Positions 9,221 to 17,595 of a DNA stretch of 52,055 bases are shown in pieces; within the stretch, counting starts at the first letter, position 1, and each line of letters begins with the position of its first letter. The stretch lies in contig JAQBYC010000018.1 in NCBI GenBank assembly GCA_027623205.1, positions 1-52,055 on the forward strand, read 5' to 3'. The notes below the pieces were generated by a model. It ran no database searches, was not told the DNA's origin, and saw only the letters and a program-made list of their open reading frames with translations. The position numbers were made by a program, and so were the translations under genes. This stretch comes from Pseudomonadota bacterium. GTDB taxonomy: Bacteria > Pseudomonadota > Alphaproteobacteria > GCA-2731375.

Positions 9221-9286
9221 GATCGTTTCCTTCGCATAGTTTTTTGAATGATTTTTGGCAGGATATCATCCTTTGGCTGTAGGGGG

Positions 9287-10153
9287 TCAATCACCATAGG
9301 TTTTGTCGAATTCCCAAACCTCTTCAAAACCCATCAATTTGTTCATCTCCTCGAACGGGTACAGGCGGTCGCGCACCGCGGTGGAAACCCCATCCGTCTT
9401 CAAGGCGCCATAGGCGTCGTGCAGGGCCTGGGCGGTCGCCAGGAAGCCGGTGGCGGGAAAGATCGCGATGGCGAAACCAAGTTCCTGCAACTCCGCCGCC
9501 GAGAGCAAGGGGGTGCGCCCGCCCTCGACCATGTTGGCGAAACAGGGTTTGTCAAAATTGCGGCACACGGCCTGCATCTCCTCCACCGTCTCGGGGCTTT
9601 CGATAAAAATTACATCGGCGCCGGCCTTGGCAAAGGCTTCGCCCCGCCGCAGGGCCTCGTCCAGGCCCAGTGTGGTCCGGCTGTCGGTGCGCGCGATGAT
9701 CAGGAAATCATCACTTTCCCGGGCATCGGCTGCGACCTTGATCTTGGTCACCATATCTTCCAAGGGCACCACCAACCGGCCCAAGGTGTGGCCGCATTTC
9801 TTGGGAAATTGCTGATCTTCGATCTGGATCGCCTGAACCCCGGCTTTTTCATAGCCACGAACGGCGTGCTGTACGTTCAATGGTCCGCCAAAGCCGGTAT
9901 CCGCATCGGCGATCAACGGCGTGCTGGTTCGCGCCGCCACCTGGCCCGCGCGGCCGACCATATCTGTGTAGGTGGCATAGCCTGCATCGGGTTGACCCAA
10001 ATAGGATGCGGCGACACCATAGCCGGTCATGTATATGGCTTTGAAGTTCATGCTGTCCGCCATGCGGGCCGAGATCAGATCGAAAATACCCGGCGCCAGG
10101 ACGAATTCACCGTCCCGCAGGCACTGGGCGATGGTTTTTTTTTGCTCACTCAT
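9287..10153 (-). CDS. isocitrate lyase/PEP mutase superfamily lyase (methylisocitrate lyase-like)
   Basis: The start at MSEQKKTIAQCLRDG lies behind GGGAGAG; a longer frame reaching 10312 runs into the neighbouring crotonase remnant. The 288-residue TIM-barrel protein has YMTGYGVAASYLG near the N-terminus, DADTGFGG for metal binding, EDQQFPKKCGH with the catalytic Cys of the lyase branch, and a late ESPETVEEM. The Cys in KKCGH separates it from true PEP mutases and points to cleavage of a 2-hydroxy-dicarboxylate such as 2-methylisocitrate or a dimethylmalate-like acid. It is the first gene of the operon leading to the HpaB-like, ketosynthase and ligase genes. The exact substrate is open; oxaloacetate decarboxylase is an alternative in this family. 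Confidence 0.85.
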   Translation of the reverse strand: MSEQKKTIAQCLRDGEFVLAPGIFDLISARMADSMNFKAIYMTGYGVAASYLGQPDAGYATYTDMVGRAGQVAARTSTPLIADADTGFGGPLNVQHAVRGYEKAGVQAIQIEDQQFPKKCGHTLGRLVVPLEDMVTKIKVAADARESDDFLIIARTDSRTTLGLDEALRRGEAFAKAGADVIFIESPETVEEMQAVCRNFDKPCFANMVEGGRTPLLSAAELQELGFAIAIFPATGFLATAQALHDAYGALKTDGVSTAVRDRLYPFEEMNKLMGFEEVWEFDKTYGD

Positions 10154-10199
10154 ATCGAATTGCTCTCCCTTGATCGTGGCGTATCTTGTGCTGCCGTGT

Positions 10200-10614
10200 T
10201 TAATCGTTCCATTGCGGCGCGCGTTTATCCAGGAAGGCACGCGCGCCCTCGCGAAAGTTTTCTGTTCCGGCCAGACCGACGGCATTGTCCGCCGCCTGGG
10301 CCAGGGCTTCATTAGAATTCATGCTGCCGCTCAGGGTAATGCTTTGCCGGATCGCAGCCAACAGCGGTTTTTCGGATCGGCGCAGGGTCCATACCACGCC
10401 ATGCACCATTTCGACCGAGGCCCGCATGCCCGTTTCGTCCATACCGTCGAATTGGTCGTGGTCCGCGCCGGCCGTGGTCCGCCAGATGTTGCCGAAGGCC
10501 TTGATGGCATGCCTTCACCATCTCCCAATGAAAGGCATTGACCGGTGGCTTGGGGTCGTCCATCCAGCCGGCCCGGTTCACGATTTGCAACTGATTGTGC
10601 TGATGCGCGATCAT
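10200..10614 (-). pseudogene. truncated, frameshifted crotonase (enoyl-CoA hydratase) remnant
   Basis: Two reading frames together encode a crotonase-like C-terminus. The upstream frame begins MIAHQHNQLQ and runs through PKPPVNAFHWEMVKA. The downstream frame continues IKAFGNIWRT and ends with ENFREGARAFLDKRAPQWND, a typical enoyl-CoA hydratase tail. Removing four bases from the palindrome GGCATGCC at 10506-10513 restores a continuous reading (WEMVKAIKAFGN), so a 4-bp insertion at that point is the simplest explanation. Even when repaired, the product is only about 137 residues and lacks the N-terminal oxyanion-hole half. It sits between two opposite operons and is probably debris of an older arrangement. 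A sequencing error would explain the shift but not the missing N-terminus. Confidence 0.6.
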
Positions 10615-10705
10615 CGCTGTTTTGTCGAATTATCGCCAATGCCCTTTGACGCCATCGTCCCGGCTGCTAGTTTGAAGGCAATTGAAATGCCAATTGCGAG
10701 TAAAG

Positions 10706-11857
10706 ATGCATTCCTTCCGTTTTGAACCCGCTGATCTGCCGCCCGAAGCGGAGGCGGTGCGCGCCGATATCCGTGCGTTTTTGGATAAAAATCTAGCCGG
10801 CTACCCAGCCGCCATGCGTGCCCGTTCCTGGTCCGGCTTCGATCCTGACTTCAGCGCAAAGATGGGTCAGGCCGGTTTTCTTGGCATGACCTTTCCCAAA
10901 CAATATGGCGGCCATGGCAAATCGGCTTTCGAACGTTATGTGATGTTGGAGGAGGTCCTGGCGGCCGGCGCCCCGGTCGCGGCGCATTGGACGACGGATC
11001 GGCAAAGCGGGCCGCTGATCCTGGCCTTTGGCACCGAGGAAATGAAACAGCGCATCATTCCGCGTATCACCAAGGGAGAAATCCTTTTTTGCATAGGCAT
11101 GAGCGAGCCGGATTCCGGCTCCGATCTGGCCTCGATCCGCACGCGGGCGACCCGCACGGATGGCGGTTGGCTGATCAACGGCACCAAGGTCTGGACTACC
11201 GGGGCGCATTTGGTGGACTACATGATCGGCCTGTTCCGCAGCGACCCGAATGCCGAGCGCAAGCATGACGGCCTTTCCCAATTTCTGGTGGATCTGCGCC
11301 ATACCAAAGGTATTTCCATTCGCCCCATCAAGAACCTGGCGGGCGAGGAACATTTCAACGAATGCGTATTCCAGGATGCTTTCATCCCGGACGAGAACCT
11401 GATCGGGGTCGAGGGACAGGGCTGGTCCCAGGTGATGGCGGAACTGGCCTTCGAACGTTCGGGTCCGGAACGCTATATGTCCTCATACCAGTTGATCAAG
11501 GAATTGCTGATCGAAGTTTCCAAGGACACCACGCCCGCCGGCGCCATCGCGGTCGGCCGGCTGGTGGCTCATTTAGCTACCCTGCGCAACATGTCGATCT
11601 CGGTGGCGGCTAAATTGCAGGCCGGCGACGACCCAGCCCTGGATGGCGCCGTGGTCAAGGAGGTGGGCACTTTGTTCGAGCAGTCGGTGCCCCTGATCGC
11701 GCATCAGACACTGCAGCGGGAGCCCAGCCCGGATCAGGGCGATGATTTCGGCCAGACACTGGCTTATGTCACCCAGGCGGCGGCTTCTTTTGCCATACGC
11801 GGCGGCACCCGGGAAATTGTACGAGGCATTATAGCCCGGGGGCTCGGTTTGCGATGA
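10706..11857 (+). CDS. acyl-CoA dehydrogenase, catalytic-type subunit
   Basis: A 383-residue FAD acyl-CoA dehydrogenase. The flavin-binding CIGMSEPDSGSD motif lies near 129-140 and VWTTGAH near 162-168. Glu250 in AELAFERSG is at the isovaleryl-CoA dehydrogenase-type catalytic base position, whereas the alternative C-terminal base position reads GGTREIVRG without glutamate. I start at the ATG of MHSFRFEPADLP; an upstream TTG start would add eight residues without a family match. The following gene, another acyl-CoA dehydrogenase, overlaps by ATGA. The pair may form a heteromer as in steroid side-chain breakdown, with this subunit supplying the base. It is the first gene of a five-gene plus-strand operon. 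Confidence 0.9.
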   Translation: MHSFRFEPADLPPEAEAVRADIRAFLDKNLAGYPAAMRARSWSGFDPDFSAKMGQAGFLGMTFPKQYGGHGKSAFERYVMLEEVLAAGAPVAAHWTTDRQSGPLILAFGTEEMKQRIIPRITKGEILFCIGMSEPDSGSDLASIRTRATRTDGGWLINGTKVWTTGAHLVDYMIGLFRSDPNAERKHDGLSQFLVDLRHTKGISIRPIKNLAGEEHFNECVFQDAFIPDENLIGVEGQGWSQVMAELAFERSGPERYMSSYQLIKELLIEVSKDTTPAGAIAVGRLVAHLATLRNMSISVAAKLQAGDDPALDGAVVKEVGTLFEQSVPLIAHQTLQREPSPDQGDDFGQTLAYVTQAAASFAIRGGTREIVRGIIARGLGLR

Positions 11858-12930
11858 GTGGCGACGGCGAATTGCGGACCATCCTGGGCGACCAGGTCAA
11901 CCGTCTCCTATCCGATCGGGTGGGCAAGGAAAACCTGGAGACGGCAGAGGCGGGTGCGCCGCAAGCTCAGCTGTGGCAGGCCATGGAGGAGAATGGTCTG
12001 CCCCGGGTCCTGGTGCCCGAGGACCGCGGCGGCGTCGGTGGCGGCTGGGCCGAGGCTGAGGTGGTGATCCGCGCCGCCGGCAAGTACCTTGCACCGGTGC
12101 CTCTGGTAGAAAGCATTCTGGCGGGCTGGTTGCTGTCCAGTGCCGGGCTCGACATGCCCATGGGTCCCCTCTCGATTGCACCGGTGCGTGCGGACGAGGC
12201 ATTGACCATCGACAAGGATGCCAGCGGATATCGTGTCAGTGGCGAGGCCACACGGGTGCCCTGGGGACGCAGCGTGGAACACCTCGCCGTATTCGGGCGC
12301 TGCGACGGCGAACCGTATGTGGCCTTGTTGGCGCCGAATGCCTGGACGGTAGAGCTGGAGGACCGCAACATAGCGGCAGAGCCGCGCGATAGTTTGCGTT
12401 TCCATGGCCATGCGGTCGCCGCCGCGCCTCTGCCCACTAGCATGGATCCTGACGGCTTGTTGGCTTTTGGCGCCATGGCCCGGGCGGCGCAGATCGCTGG
12501 CGCCCTGGAAATGGCCCTGGAGCAATCGGTGCAATATGCCAACGACCGCAGCCAGTTCGGCACGCCTATCGGGAAGTTCCAGGCGGTGCAGCAGGAGCTG
12601 GCCCGCATGGCGGGTGAAGTGGCGGCAGCCGGGGCGGCGGTGGAGGCCGCATGCCGGGCCGCGGACCGGCTGGGAAGTGGCGCCGGCTTTGAATTGGCGA
12701 CGGCAAAGATCCGCGCCTCGGAGGCGGCCTCCATCGTTGCCGGCATCGCCCATCAGACCCATGGCGCAATGGGCTTTACCTACGAGCATACCCTGCATTT
12801 CGCCACACGGCGGCTGTGGTCCTGGCGGGCGGAGTTCGGTTCGGAAAGTTACTGGGCAGAGGCGCTGGGCCGGTCCCTGGCGGCGCACGGCGGTGATGCC
12901 TTGTGGTCCTATTTGGTAGAGAGAGCATAG
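11854..12930 (+). CDS. acyl-CoA dehydrogenase family protein, partner subunit
   Basis: The 358-residue protein is shorter and more divergent than its upstream neighbour, with which it overlaps by 4 bp (ATGA). The C-terminal ACAD helices are clear: YANDRSQFGTPIGKFQAVQ, then HQTHGAMGFTYEHTLH and a final WRAEFGSESYW. No glutamate is evident at either usual catalytic base position, and the N-terminal half is only loosely like the family. This pattern fits the non-catalytic, FAD-contact half of heteromeric dehydrogenases (alpha2beta2 types). The tight coupling supports a complex with the preceding subunit. The substrate is unknown; the MetE-core and amidohydrolase genes that follow do not match a standard fatty-acid module. 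Confidence 0.85.
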   Translation: MSGDGELRTILGDQVNRLLSDRVGKENLETAEAGAPQAQLWQAMEENGLPRVLVPEDRGGVGGGWAEAEVVIRAAGKYLAPVPLVESILAGWLLSSAGLDMPMGPLSIAPVRADEALTIDKDASGYRVSGEATRVPWGRSVEHLAVFGRCDGEPYVALLAPNAWTVELEDRNIAAEPRDSLRFHGHAVAAAPLPTSMDPDGLLAFGAMARAAQIAGALEMALEQSVQYANDRSQFGTPIGKFQAVQQELARMAGEVAAAGAAVEAACRAADRLGSGAGFELATAKIRASEAASIVAGIAHQTHGAMGFTYEHTLHFATRRLWSWRAEFGSESYWAEALGRSLAAHGGDALWSYLVERA

Positions 12931-12938
12931 GAATTTTC

Positions 12939-13946
12939 ATGTCATACAAGATAAAAACCACCGTGGTTGGCTCCTATCCCATGCCGGCCTGGCTTGTCGC
13001 CTCGCCTTCGGCGCAGGCATTGCAGGACGCGACCCGGGTGGTTCTGCATACCCAAGAGCGGGCCGGGATCGATCTGGTATGCGACGGCGAGATGTACCGG
13101 TTTGACGTCAACCATCCGGAAACCAACGGCATGATCGAATATTTCGTCCGCCCCATGTCTGGGATGCGAACCGATATACAATTCCATGAACTGCTGGATT
13201 ATCGCGATCAGGAAGGCATGGCCTTTCGCCGCCGCCCGCCCGCTGTCGTCGACGGACCCATCGGCAGCGGCAGCCTGGATCTGCCCGGTGCCTGCCAGGC
13301 GGCGAAGGCGCTGGCCAGCAAGCCGTTGAAGTTCACTTTGACCGGTCCGCATATGCTGGCCAAGACCGTGGTTGACCATCACTATGGTGATGTGGCGGCG
13401 GTGGCCGATGCCATCGCCGATGCCTTGGCCGAACAGGTTCGCCATTGCCATGCGGACGTGGTGCAATTGGACGAGGCCAATCTGCCCGGCCACCCGGACG
13501 AATGGGAATGGGCGGCGGCGGCCATCAACAAGGTGCTGGATGCGGTGCCGGGTCCGGGCGTTGGTGCGGTGCATCTTTGCTTTGGCAATTATGGCGGGCA
13601 GAGCATCCAAAAGGGCAGTTGGGACAAGTTGCTGGGCTATCTGAACGCCCTGCACGTCGATCACATCGTGATGGAGAACGCCCATCGCCCGATGGAAGAG
13701 TTGGCTGCCTTCAGGGAGTTGCGACCCGAGATCGGCATGGGCCTGGGCGTGGTGGACATCAAGCGGACGGATATTGAAAGTGCGGATGCCATCGCCGGGC
13801 AAATCGAACGGGCTGAAGGATTGTTGGGCGAGGGGCGCGTGAAATATATCCATCCCGATTGCGGCTTCTGGATGCTGCCGCGCAACGTCGCCGACGGCAA
13901 GATCCGCGCCCTGGTGGCCGGCCGCGATTTGTACGAAGGATCATAA
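12939..13946 (+). CDS. stand-alone cobalamin-independent methionine synthase (MetE) C-domain-like protein
   Basis: The 335-residue protein has the MetE/UROD-type TIM barrel and lacks the duplicated N-terminal half of true MetE. All four zinc ligands of MetE can be matched: His212 and Cys214 in VHLCFGN, Glu246 in VMENAH, and Cys308 in HPDCGF. The N-terminal TTVVGSYPMP is the usual homocysteine/folate-side loop of these short forms. Such proteins activate a thiol on zinc and may transfer methyl or another group to or from it. It begins 8 bp after the second acyl-CoA dehydrogenase, so the substrate thiol may be linked to that pathway. Simple methionine synthesis is less likely in this setting. 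Confidence 0.85.
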   Translation: MSYKIKTTVVGSYPMPAWLVASPSAQALQDATRVVLHTQERAGIDLVCDGEMYRFDVNHPETNGMIEYFVRPMSGMRTDIQFHELLDYRDQEGMAFRRRPPAVVDGPIGSGSLDLPGACQAAKALASKPLKFTLTGPHMLAKTVVDHHYGDVAAVADAIADALAEQVRHCHADVVQLDEANLPGHPDEWEWAAAAINKVLDAVPGPGVGAVHLCFGNYGGQSIQKGSWDKLLGYLNALHVDHIVMENAHRPMEELAAFRELRPEIGMGLGVVDIKRTDIESADAIAGQIERAEGLLGEGRVKYIHPDCGFWMLPRNVADGKIRALVAGRDLYEGS

Positions 13947-13962
13947 GAGACACGAGGTACGC

Positions 13963-14997
13963 ATGGGCAAACAGCACGACTGGCTGACCCGGACGACGGA
14001 GGTGGCATTGCTGCCGCAATTGCCTATTTGCGATCCGCACCATCATCTTTGGGATCATCGGGAGACTTTCGTGCGCCGCTATCTATTGGATGATTTCCTG
14101 GCCGATATCGGCGGCGGCCACAATGTGGTCAGCACCGTCTTCCTGGAATGCGAAGCTTTCTATCGGGCGACGGACCGTTTTGGTGGTGACCCGGCCATGG
14201 CCCCGGTGGGCGAGACCGAATTTGCCAACGGCATCGCCGCAATGGCCGCTTCGGGCCTGTACGGCAAGACCCAGGTGGCTGCCGCCATCGTTGGCTTTGC
14301 CGACCTGCGTTTGGGCGAACGGGTTGGAGACGTCCTGGCGGCTCATGTCCAAGCGGGTGGCGGGCGGTTTCGCGGCATTCGCCATTCCACTGCCCATGAT
14401 GACGATGACAGGATCATCGGGGCCCATAATACCAGTCCCAACAAAGGTTTATATTACGAAACGGCGTTTCGCCGGGGTTTCGCGCAATTGGCGGCCATGG
14501 ATATGAGCTTTGATGCTTGGTTCTATCACCCGCAAATTCCGGAGTTGGAGGATCTGGCCCAGGCTTTCCCCGAAATTCCGATTGTCATGGACCATGTAGG
14601 CGCACCCTTGGGCATTGGCCCCTATGCCGGCCGGCGGGATGAAATATTTGCCGGCTGGTCCGGGAATATCACGACCTTGGCCCAGTGCCCCAACGTGCAC
14701 GTGAAACTGGGCGGTCTGGCCATGAAATTGACCGGCTTCGGCCATCACAAGCTGGACCGGCCAGCGTCGTTGGAAACCCTGGCCGAGGCTTGGAAACCCT
14801 ATTTACTGCATTGCATCGAAGCGTTCGGGCCGGAACGCTGCATGTTCGAAAGCAATTTCCCCGTGGACAAGGCTTCGTGTGGGTATACAACCCTGTGGAA
14901 TGCTTTCAAACGGCTGGTGGTTGGCTTCAGCGAGGCTGAAAAGGCGGCACTGTTTCACGATACCGCGGCACGATTTTATCGTATCCAGGGGAATTAG
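13963..14997 (+). CDS. amidohydrolase (PF04909, TIM-barrel metal-dependent hydrolase)
   Basis: A 344-residue member of the amidohydrolase_2 group. The metal site begins with CDPHHHLWD (residues about 23-31), which includes the HxH pair, continues with IVMDHVGAP about two-thirds along, and ends with [10 protein letters not shown], which supplies the late aspartate. Relatives include 2-pyrone-4,6-dicarboxylate lactonase, amidohydrolases and gamma-resorcylate decarboxylase-type enzymes. The gene lies 16 bp after the MetE-like gene, and its stop is 1 bp before the start of the GST gene, so it is in the same operon. The reaction could be lactone or amide hydrolysis or decarboxylation. Confidence 0.88.
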   Translation: MGKQHDWLTRTTEVALLPQLPICDPHHHLWDHRETFVRRYLLDDFLADIGGGHNVVSTVFLECEAFYRATDRFGGDPAMAPVGETEFANGIAAMAASGLYGKTQVAAAIVGFADLRLGERVGDVLAAHVQAGGGRFRGIRHSTAHDDDDRIIGAHNTSPNKGLYYETAFRRGFAQLAAMDMSFDAWFYHPQIPELEDLAQAFPEIPIVMDHVGAPLGIGPYAGRRDEIFAGWSGNITTLAQCPNVHVKLGGLAMKLTGFGHHKLDRPASLETLAEAWKPYLLHCIEAFGPERCMFESNFPVDKASCGYTTLWNAFKRLVVGFSEAEKAALFHDTAARFYRIQGN

Positions 14998-14998
14998 G

Positions 14999-15685
14999 AT
15001 GATCGATCTCTATACCGCCTCCACGCCGAACGGCTGGAAGGCCTCGGTCACGCTGGAAGAGTTGGGGATACCTTATGCGGTGCATGCGATTAATTTGAGC
15101 GAGGGCGAACAGAAGACGGAAAGTTTTCTGGCGATGAACCCGAACGGCCGCATTCCGGTCATCGTCGATCGCGAGGCAGAAAATTTCGTAGTGTTCGAGA
15201 CGGGCGCCATCATGGTCTATCTGGCGGAGAAGACCGGCCGCCTGCTGCCCACCGACGTCAAGGCCCGCAGCAGGGTGATGCAATGGTTGATGTTCCAAAT
15301 GGGCGGCATCGGTCCCATGATGGGACAGGCGAATGTCTTCCACCGTTACTTCCCGGAAAAGATCCAACCGGCCATTGACCGTTATCAAAACGAATGCCGC
15401 CGTCTGTTCGAGGTGCTGGAACGTGGCTTGACGGACCAGGAATATCTGGCCGGAGACTATTCCATCGCCGATATCGCCAACTGGTGCTGGGTCAGGACCC
15501 ATAAATGGTCCGGTGTTGAGGTCGATGGCCTGCCAAATTTACAGGCCTGGTTGGAACGTCTGGCGCAACGGCCGGCCTGTCAGAAGGGCACAAAGGTGCC
15601 TTTCGACATGGCCAAATTGCGCCAGGGGGAAGGCAAGGGCGCCAAGAAATTTTCTGAGGATGCTCTGAAAATGGTCACCCGCTAG
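14999..15685 (+). CDS. glutathione S-transferase, YfcG/nu-class-like
   Basis: The 228-residue GST starts at the ATG at 14999, overlapping the GGATG region right after the amidohydrolase stop. The N-terminus [14 protein letters not shown] and [14 protein letters not shown], with [10 protein letters not shown] for glutathione contact, match the YfcG/GstB-like class, whose members show disulfide-bond reductase and peroxidase activity. [15 protein letters not shown] in the helical domain is also typical of this class. It closes the operon of two dehydrogenases, the MetE-core protein and the amidohydrolase, and may handle a thioether or disulfide intermediate. The MetE-like thiol chemistry next door would fit such a role, but this is inference. 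Confidence 0.9.
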   Translation: MIDLYTASTPNGWKASVTLEELGIPYAVHAINLSEGEQKTESFLAMNPNGRIPVIVDREAENFVVFETGAIMVYLAEKTGRLLPTDVKARSRVMQWLMFQMGGIGPMMGQANVFHRYFPEKIQPAIDRYQNECRRLFEVLERGLTDQEYLAGDYSIADIANWCWVRTHKWSGVEVDGLPNLQAWLERLAQRPACQKGTKVPFDMAKLRQGEGKGAKKFSEDALKMVTR

Positions 15686-15793
15686 CCCATCCGGCCCTGG
15701 CAAACTTGCCGGCGAACGCGCGCAAGACGATGTACCTCGTTCAAAAAAGAACTTCGGTGGGCGCGAGGATAGGTCTCCGAAGGGGCAGCGGTG

Positions 15794-17056
15794 CTAGTCG
15801 CCTGCGGCGGTCGATACCAGTTCAACGTTTGGTACGGCTGATGCCGCGGCGTTCCTGGCACGCCCGCTGCGGCTGGCCGGCCAGCGATCGGGCCGGACCT
15901 GATCGCGGATCTTCGAACAGACCTCGAGGATGTGGTCGATGTCCGCTTCCACCAAGCCGCAGTGGACACATAGCCTGACCATGGATCGGTTGCGCGGTGT
16001 GGCCGGTGCGCAGAACACCGCGCCGATGACGCCGTTCGCCTCCAAGGCATCGCGCAGGCGGGCGGTTTCGCTTTCCGGGCCGGCGATCAACGGGATGATC
16101 TGACTTTCGCTGCAAGATACGTCATATCCCCGCTGCAGCAGGCCGGTGCGCAGGCGTTCACTTAGCCCCGATACCCGGGCGCGCCGCTGCCCTTCGCCGC
16201 GCACCACGGCCAGGGTTGCTTCAAAACGCGCTATTTCGTTCGGGAAGACAGCGGAGGAAAATATCGCCGGTGTGGATTCATAGCGAAAATACTCGGCAAA
16301 GCGCGCCGGTCCGGCGACGACGCCGCCCCGCCCCACCATCGCCTTCGACAGGCTGAAGACCCGGAACGGCACGCGCCCGGCGAGACCAAGATGGCCGACC
16401 AATCCTTCTCCCCGCAAACCAATGACGCCGATGGCATGGGATTCATCGACAATCAGCATGGCGCCGGTCTCTTCGCAAACCGCAAGAATATCATGCAGGC
16501 GGCAGAAATCGCCGATGGTGCTGTAGATCGATTCAACCGCGACGACGCCTGGGCCGTGTTGGGCGATCTGACGGCGCAGATGATCGGCGTCATTATGCCG
16601 GAAGGCGTACGCCGGTGCGTCGGCGACCGCGGCGCCTTGCCAGACCGAGGCATGCGCGAACATATCGATGTAGGCCGGCGTTTCGGGGCCCGTGGTGGCC
16701 TGCATCAAGCCTTCATTGGCGGCAAAGCCGGATTGACACAGCACCGTCGCCTCCGCACCCAGCCAGGCGGCGTAGTCGTTTTCCAACCGTAGTTGCCGGT
16801 CCAGGTACTGGACATAGACACCGGACATGAAGATGTCGTCGTTCCCCTCCGCAAAGGCATCAAGCTGGCGGCGCACAATTCTTGGGTCGCTGCCAAGGGC
16901 AAGATAATCGTTGCCTGATAGTCTGACGTCGGACGCCGTCGCGGCCCGCCCACGAACCAGATGACCGCCGGGGTATTGTTCGAAATGATTGTCAATACGC
17001 CGGCGCAAAGACGGCAATGCCGCGCCCGAGGATTGCTCAATGAATTTAGAAGGCAT
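15794..17056 (-). CDS. cqsA: CqsA/LqsA-type alpha-hydroxyketone autoinducer synthase (PLP-dependent)
   Basis: The 420-residue PLP enzyme of the alpha-oxoamine synthase group has Lys238 in FSLSKAM as Schiff-base lysine and LIVDESHAIG (Asp204, His207) for the cofactor. From memory it follows Vibrio CqsA closely over most of its length: GNDYLAL, FMSGVYVQ, CQSGFAANEGL, YIDMFAHASVWQGA, AQHGPGVVAVESIYSTIG, PAIFSSAVFPNE, SESQIIPL and NGVIGAVFCAPAT. The glycine-rich GSGGSR or AGSGGTR loop of BioF and ALA synthase is absent, which argues against biotin or haem synthesis. CqsA joins an acyl-CoA to an aminobutyrate unit to make CAI-1 precursors. The C-terminal 35 residues are an unmatched tail. It is divergent from a multi-span histidine kinase gene, as in vibrios. 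Confidence 0.85.
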   Translation of the reverse strand: MPSKFIEQSSGAALPSLRRRIDNHFEQYPGGHLVRGRAATASDVRLSGNDYLALGSDPRIVRRQLDAFAEGNDDIFMSGVYVQYLDRQLRLENDYAAWLGAEATVLCQSGFAANEGLMQATTGPETPAYIDMFAHASVWQGAAVADAPAYAFRHNDADHLRRQIAQHGPGVVAVESIYSTIGDFCRLHDILAVCEETGAMLIVDESHAIGVIGLRGEGLVGHLGLAGRVPFRVFSLSKAMVGRGGVVAGPARFAEYFRYESTPAIFSSAVFPNEIARFEATLAVVRGEGQRRARVSGLSERLRTGLLQRGYDVSCSESQIIPLIAGPESETARLRDALEANGVIGAVFCAPATPRNRSMVRLCVHCGLVEADIDHILEVCSKIRDQVRPDRWPASRSGRARNAAASAVPNVELVSTAAGD

Positions 17057-17595
17057 TTGTCGAATTTACCCCGTTTTCGCACCTACTTTACAGAGGGCAA
17101 TTTAGCGCCTCGAGTCATAATTAATAATTGGAGCCTAAAATTATACATAAAACTATAGGGTTAAGGCGACATCTTAGCAACAATTCTTATGACGAATTCC
17201 TGGGAAAAGAAAGCGAATCGGACGTAAAATCGTCACAGTATTTGCCAAAAAAAATCAAATCAGAAGTATTGGGATTTGAGTTGAAAATAGTTTTCGACCA
17301 TTAATAAATTCCGATTACAAACAATTAAATTTGATAATGTCATAAATTTACTGTATTTTCTATATTCTATTCTATATATTTTACGCATATTTGGGAGTTC
17401 TTTTAGTATAAAAAATTATATAAGAGATTGATATTCCCGTATTTTTAAATAATTGTGGAAAAACTGGAATTTTATCCACAGTTTGTACATGTCTAACATT
17501 TATAAAAGCCTCTAAAATTAACGATTTGTAAATCATTTACTGACAGATTCGATCATCACGTCATGAAGAATTTTTGGCGAGGGTGAGGTCGAAAA
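17057..17595. promoter_or_regulatory. 539-bp AT-rich divergent intergenic region between cqsA and the sensor kinase
   Basis: The stretch is strikingly AT-rich compared with the G+C-rich genes on both sides, above all between about 17100 and 17530. I see no convincing gene in it. It holds runs of A and T, TATATA-like tracts (about 17360-17420), a promoter-like TTGAAA at 17281 followed 17 bp later by ATAAAT, an inverted pair of DnaA-box-like sequences (17454-17480), and a small inverted repeat GATTT-GT-AAATC at 17523-17534. The kinase start is preceded by GAGGGTGAGGT. Both divergent promoters and probably the control sites for the quorum-sensing genes must lie here. AT-rich DNA of this kind is a common target of silencing proteins. 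Confidence 0.75.
17454..17480. promoter_or_regulatory. inverted pair of DnaA-box-like sites
   Basis: TTATCCACA at 17472-17480 is a perfect match to the strong DnaA box, and TGTGGAAAA at 17454-17462 is its inverted partner (TTTTCCACA on the minus strand, allowed by TTWTNCACA). They are 9 bp apart in an AT-rich setting. The pair could be a DnaA-controlled regulatory site, part of a replication origin, or an imperfect hairpin with no link to DnaA. No other full boxes, partition genes or replication genes are nearby. Confidence 0.35.

Noticed and set aside
15794-17056. 8-amino-7-oxononanoate synthase (BioF) or ALA synthase as the identity of the PLP enzyme
   Set aside because: The glycine-rich loop of those enzymes is missing, the CqsA-specific stretches are present, and no biotin or haem gene is nearby.
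17454-17480. Chromosomal or plasmid replication origin
   Set aside because: Only two boxes, no dnaA, hemE, repABC or parAB in the window.
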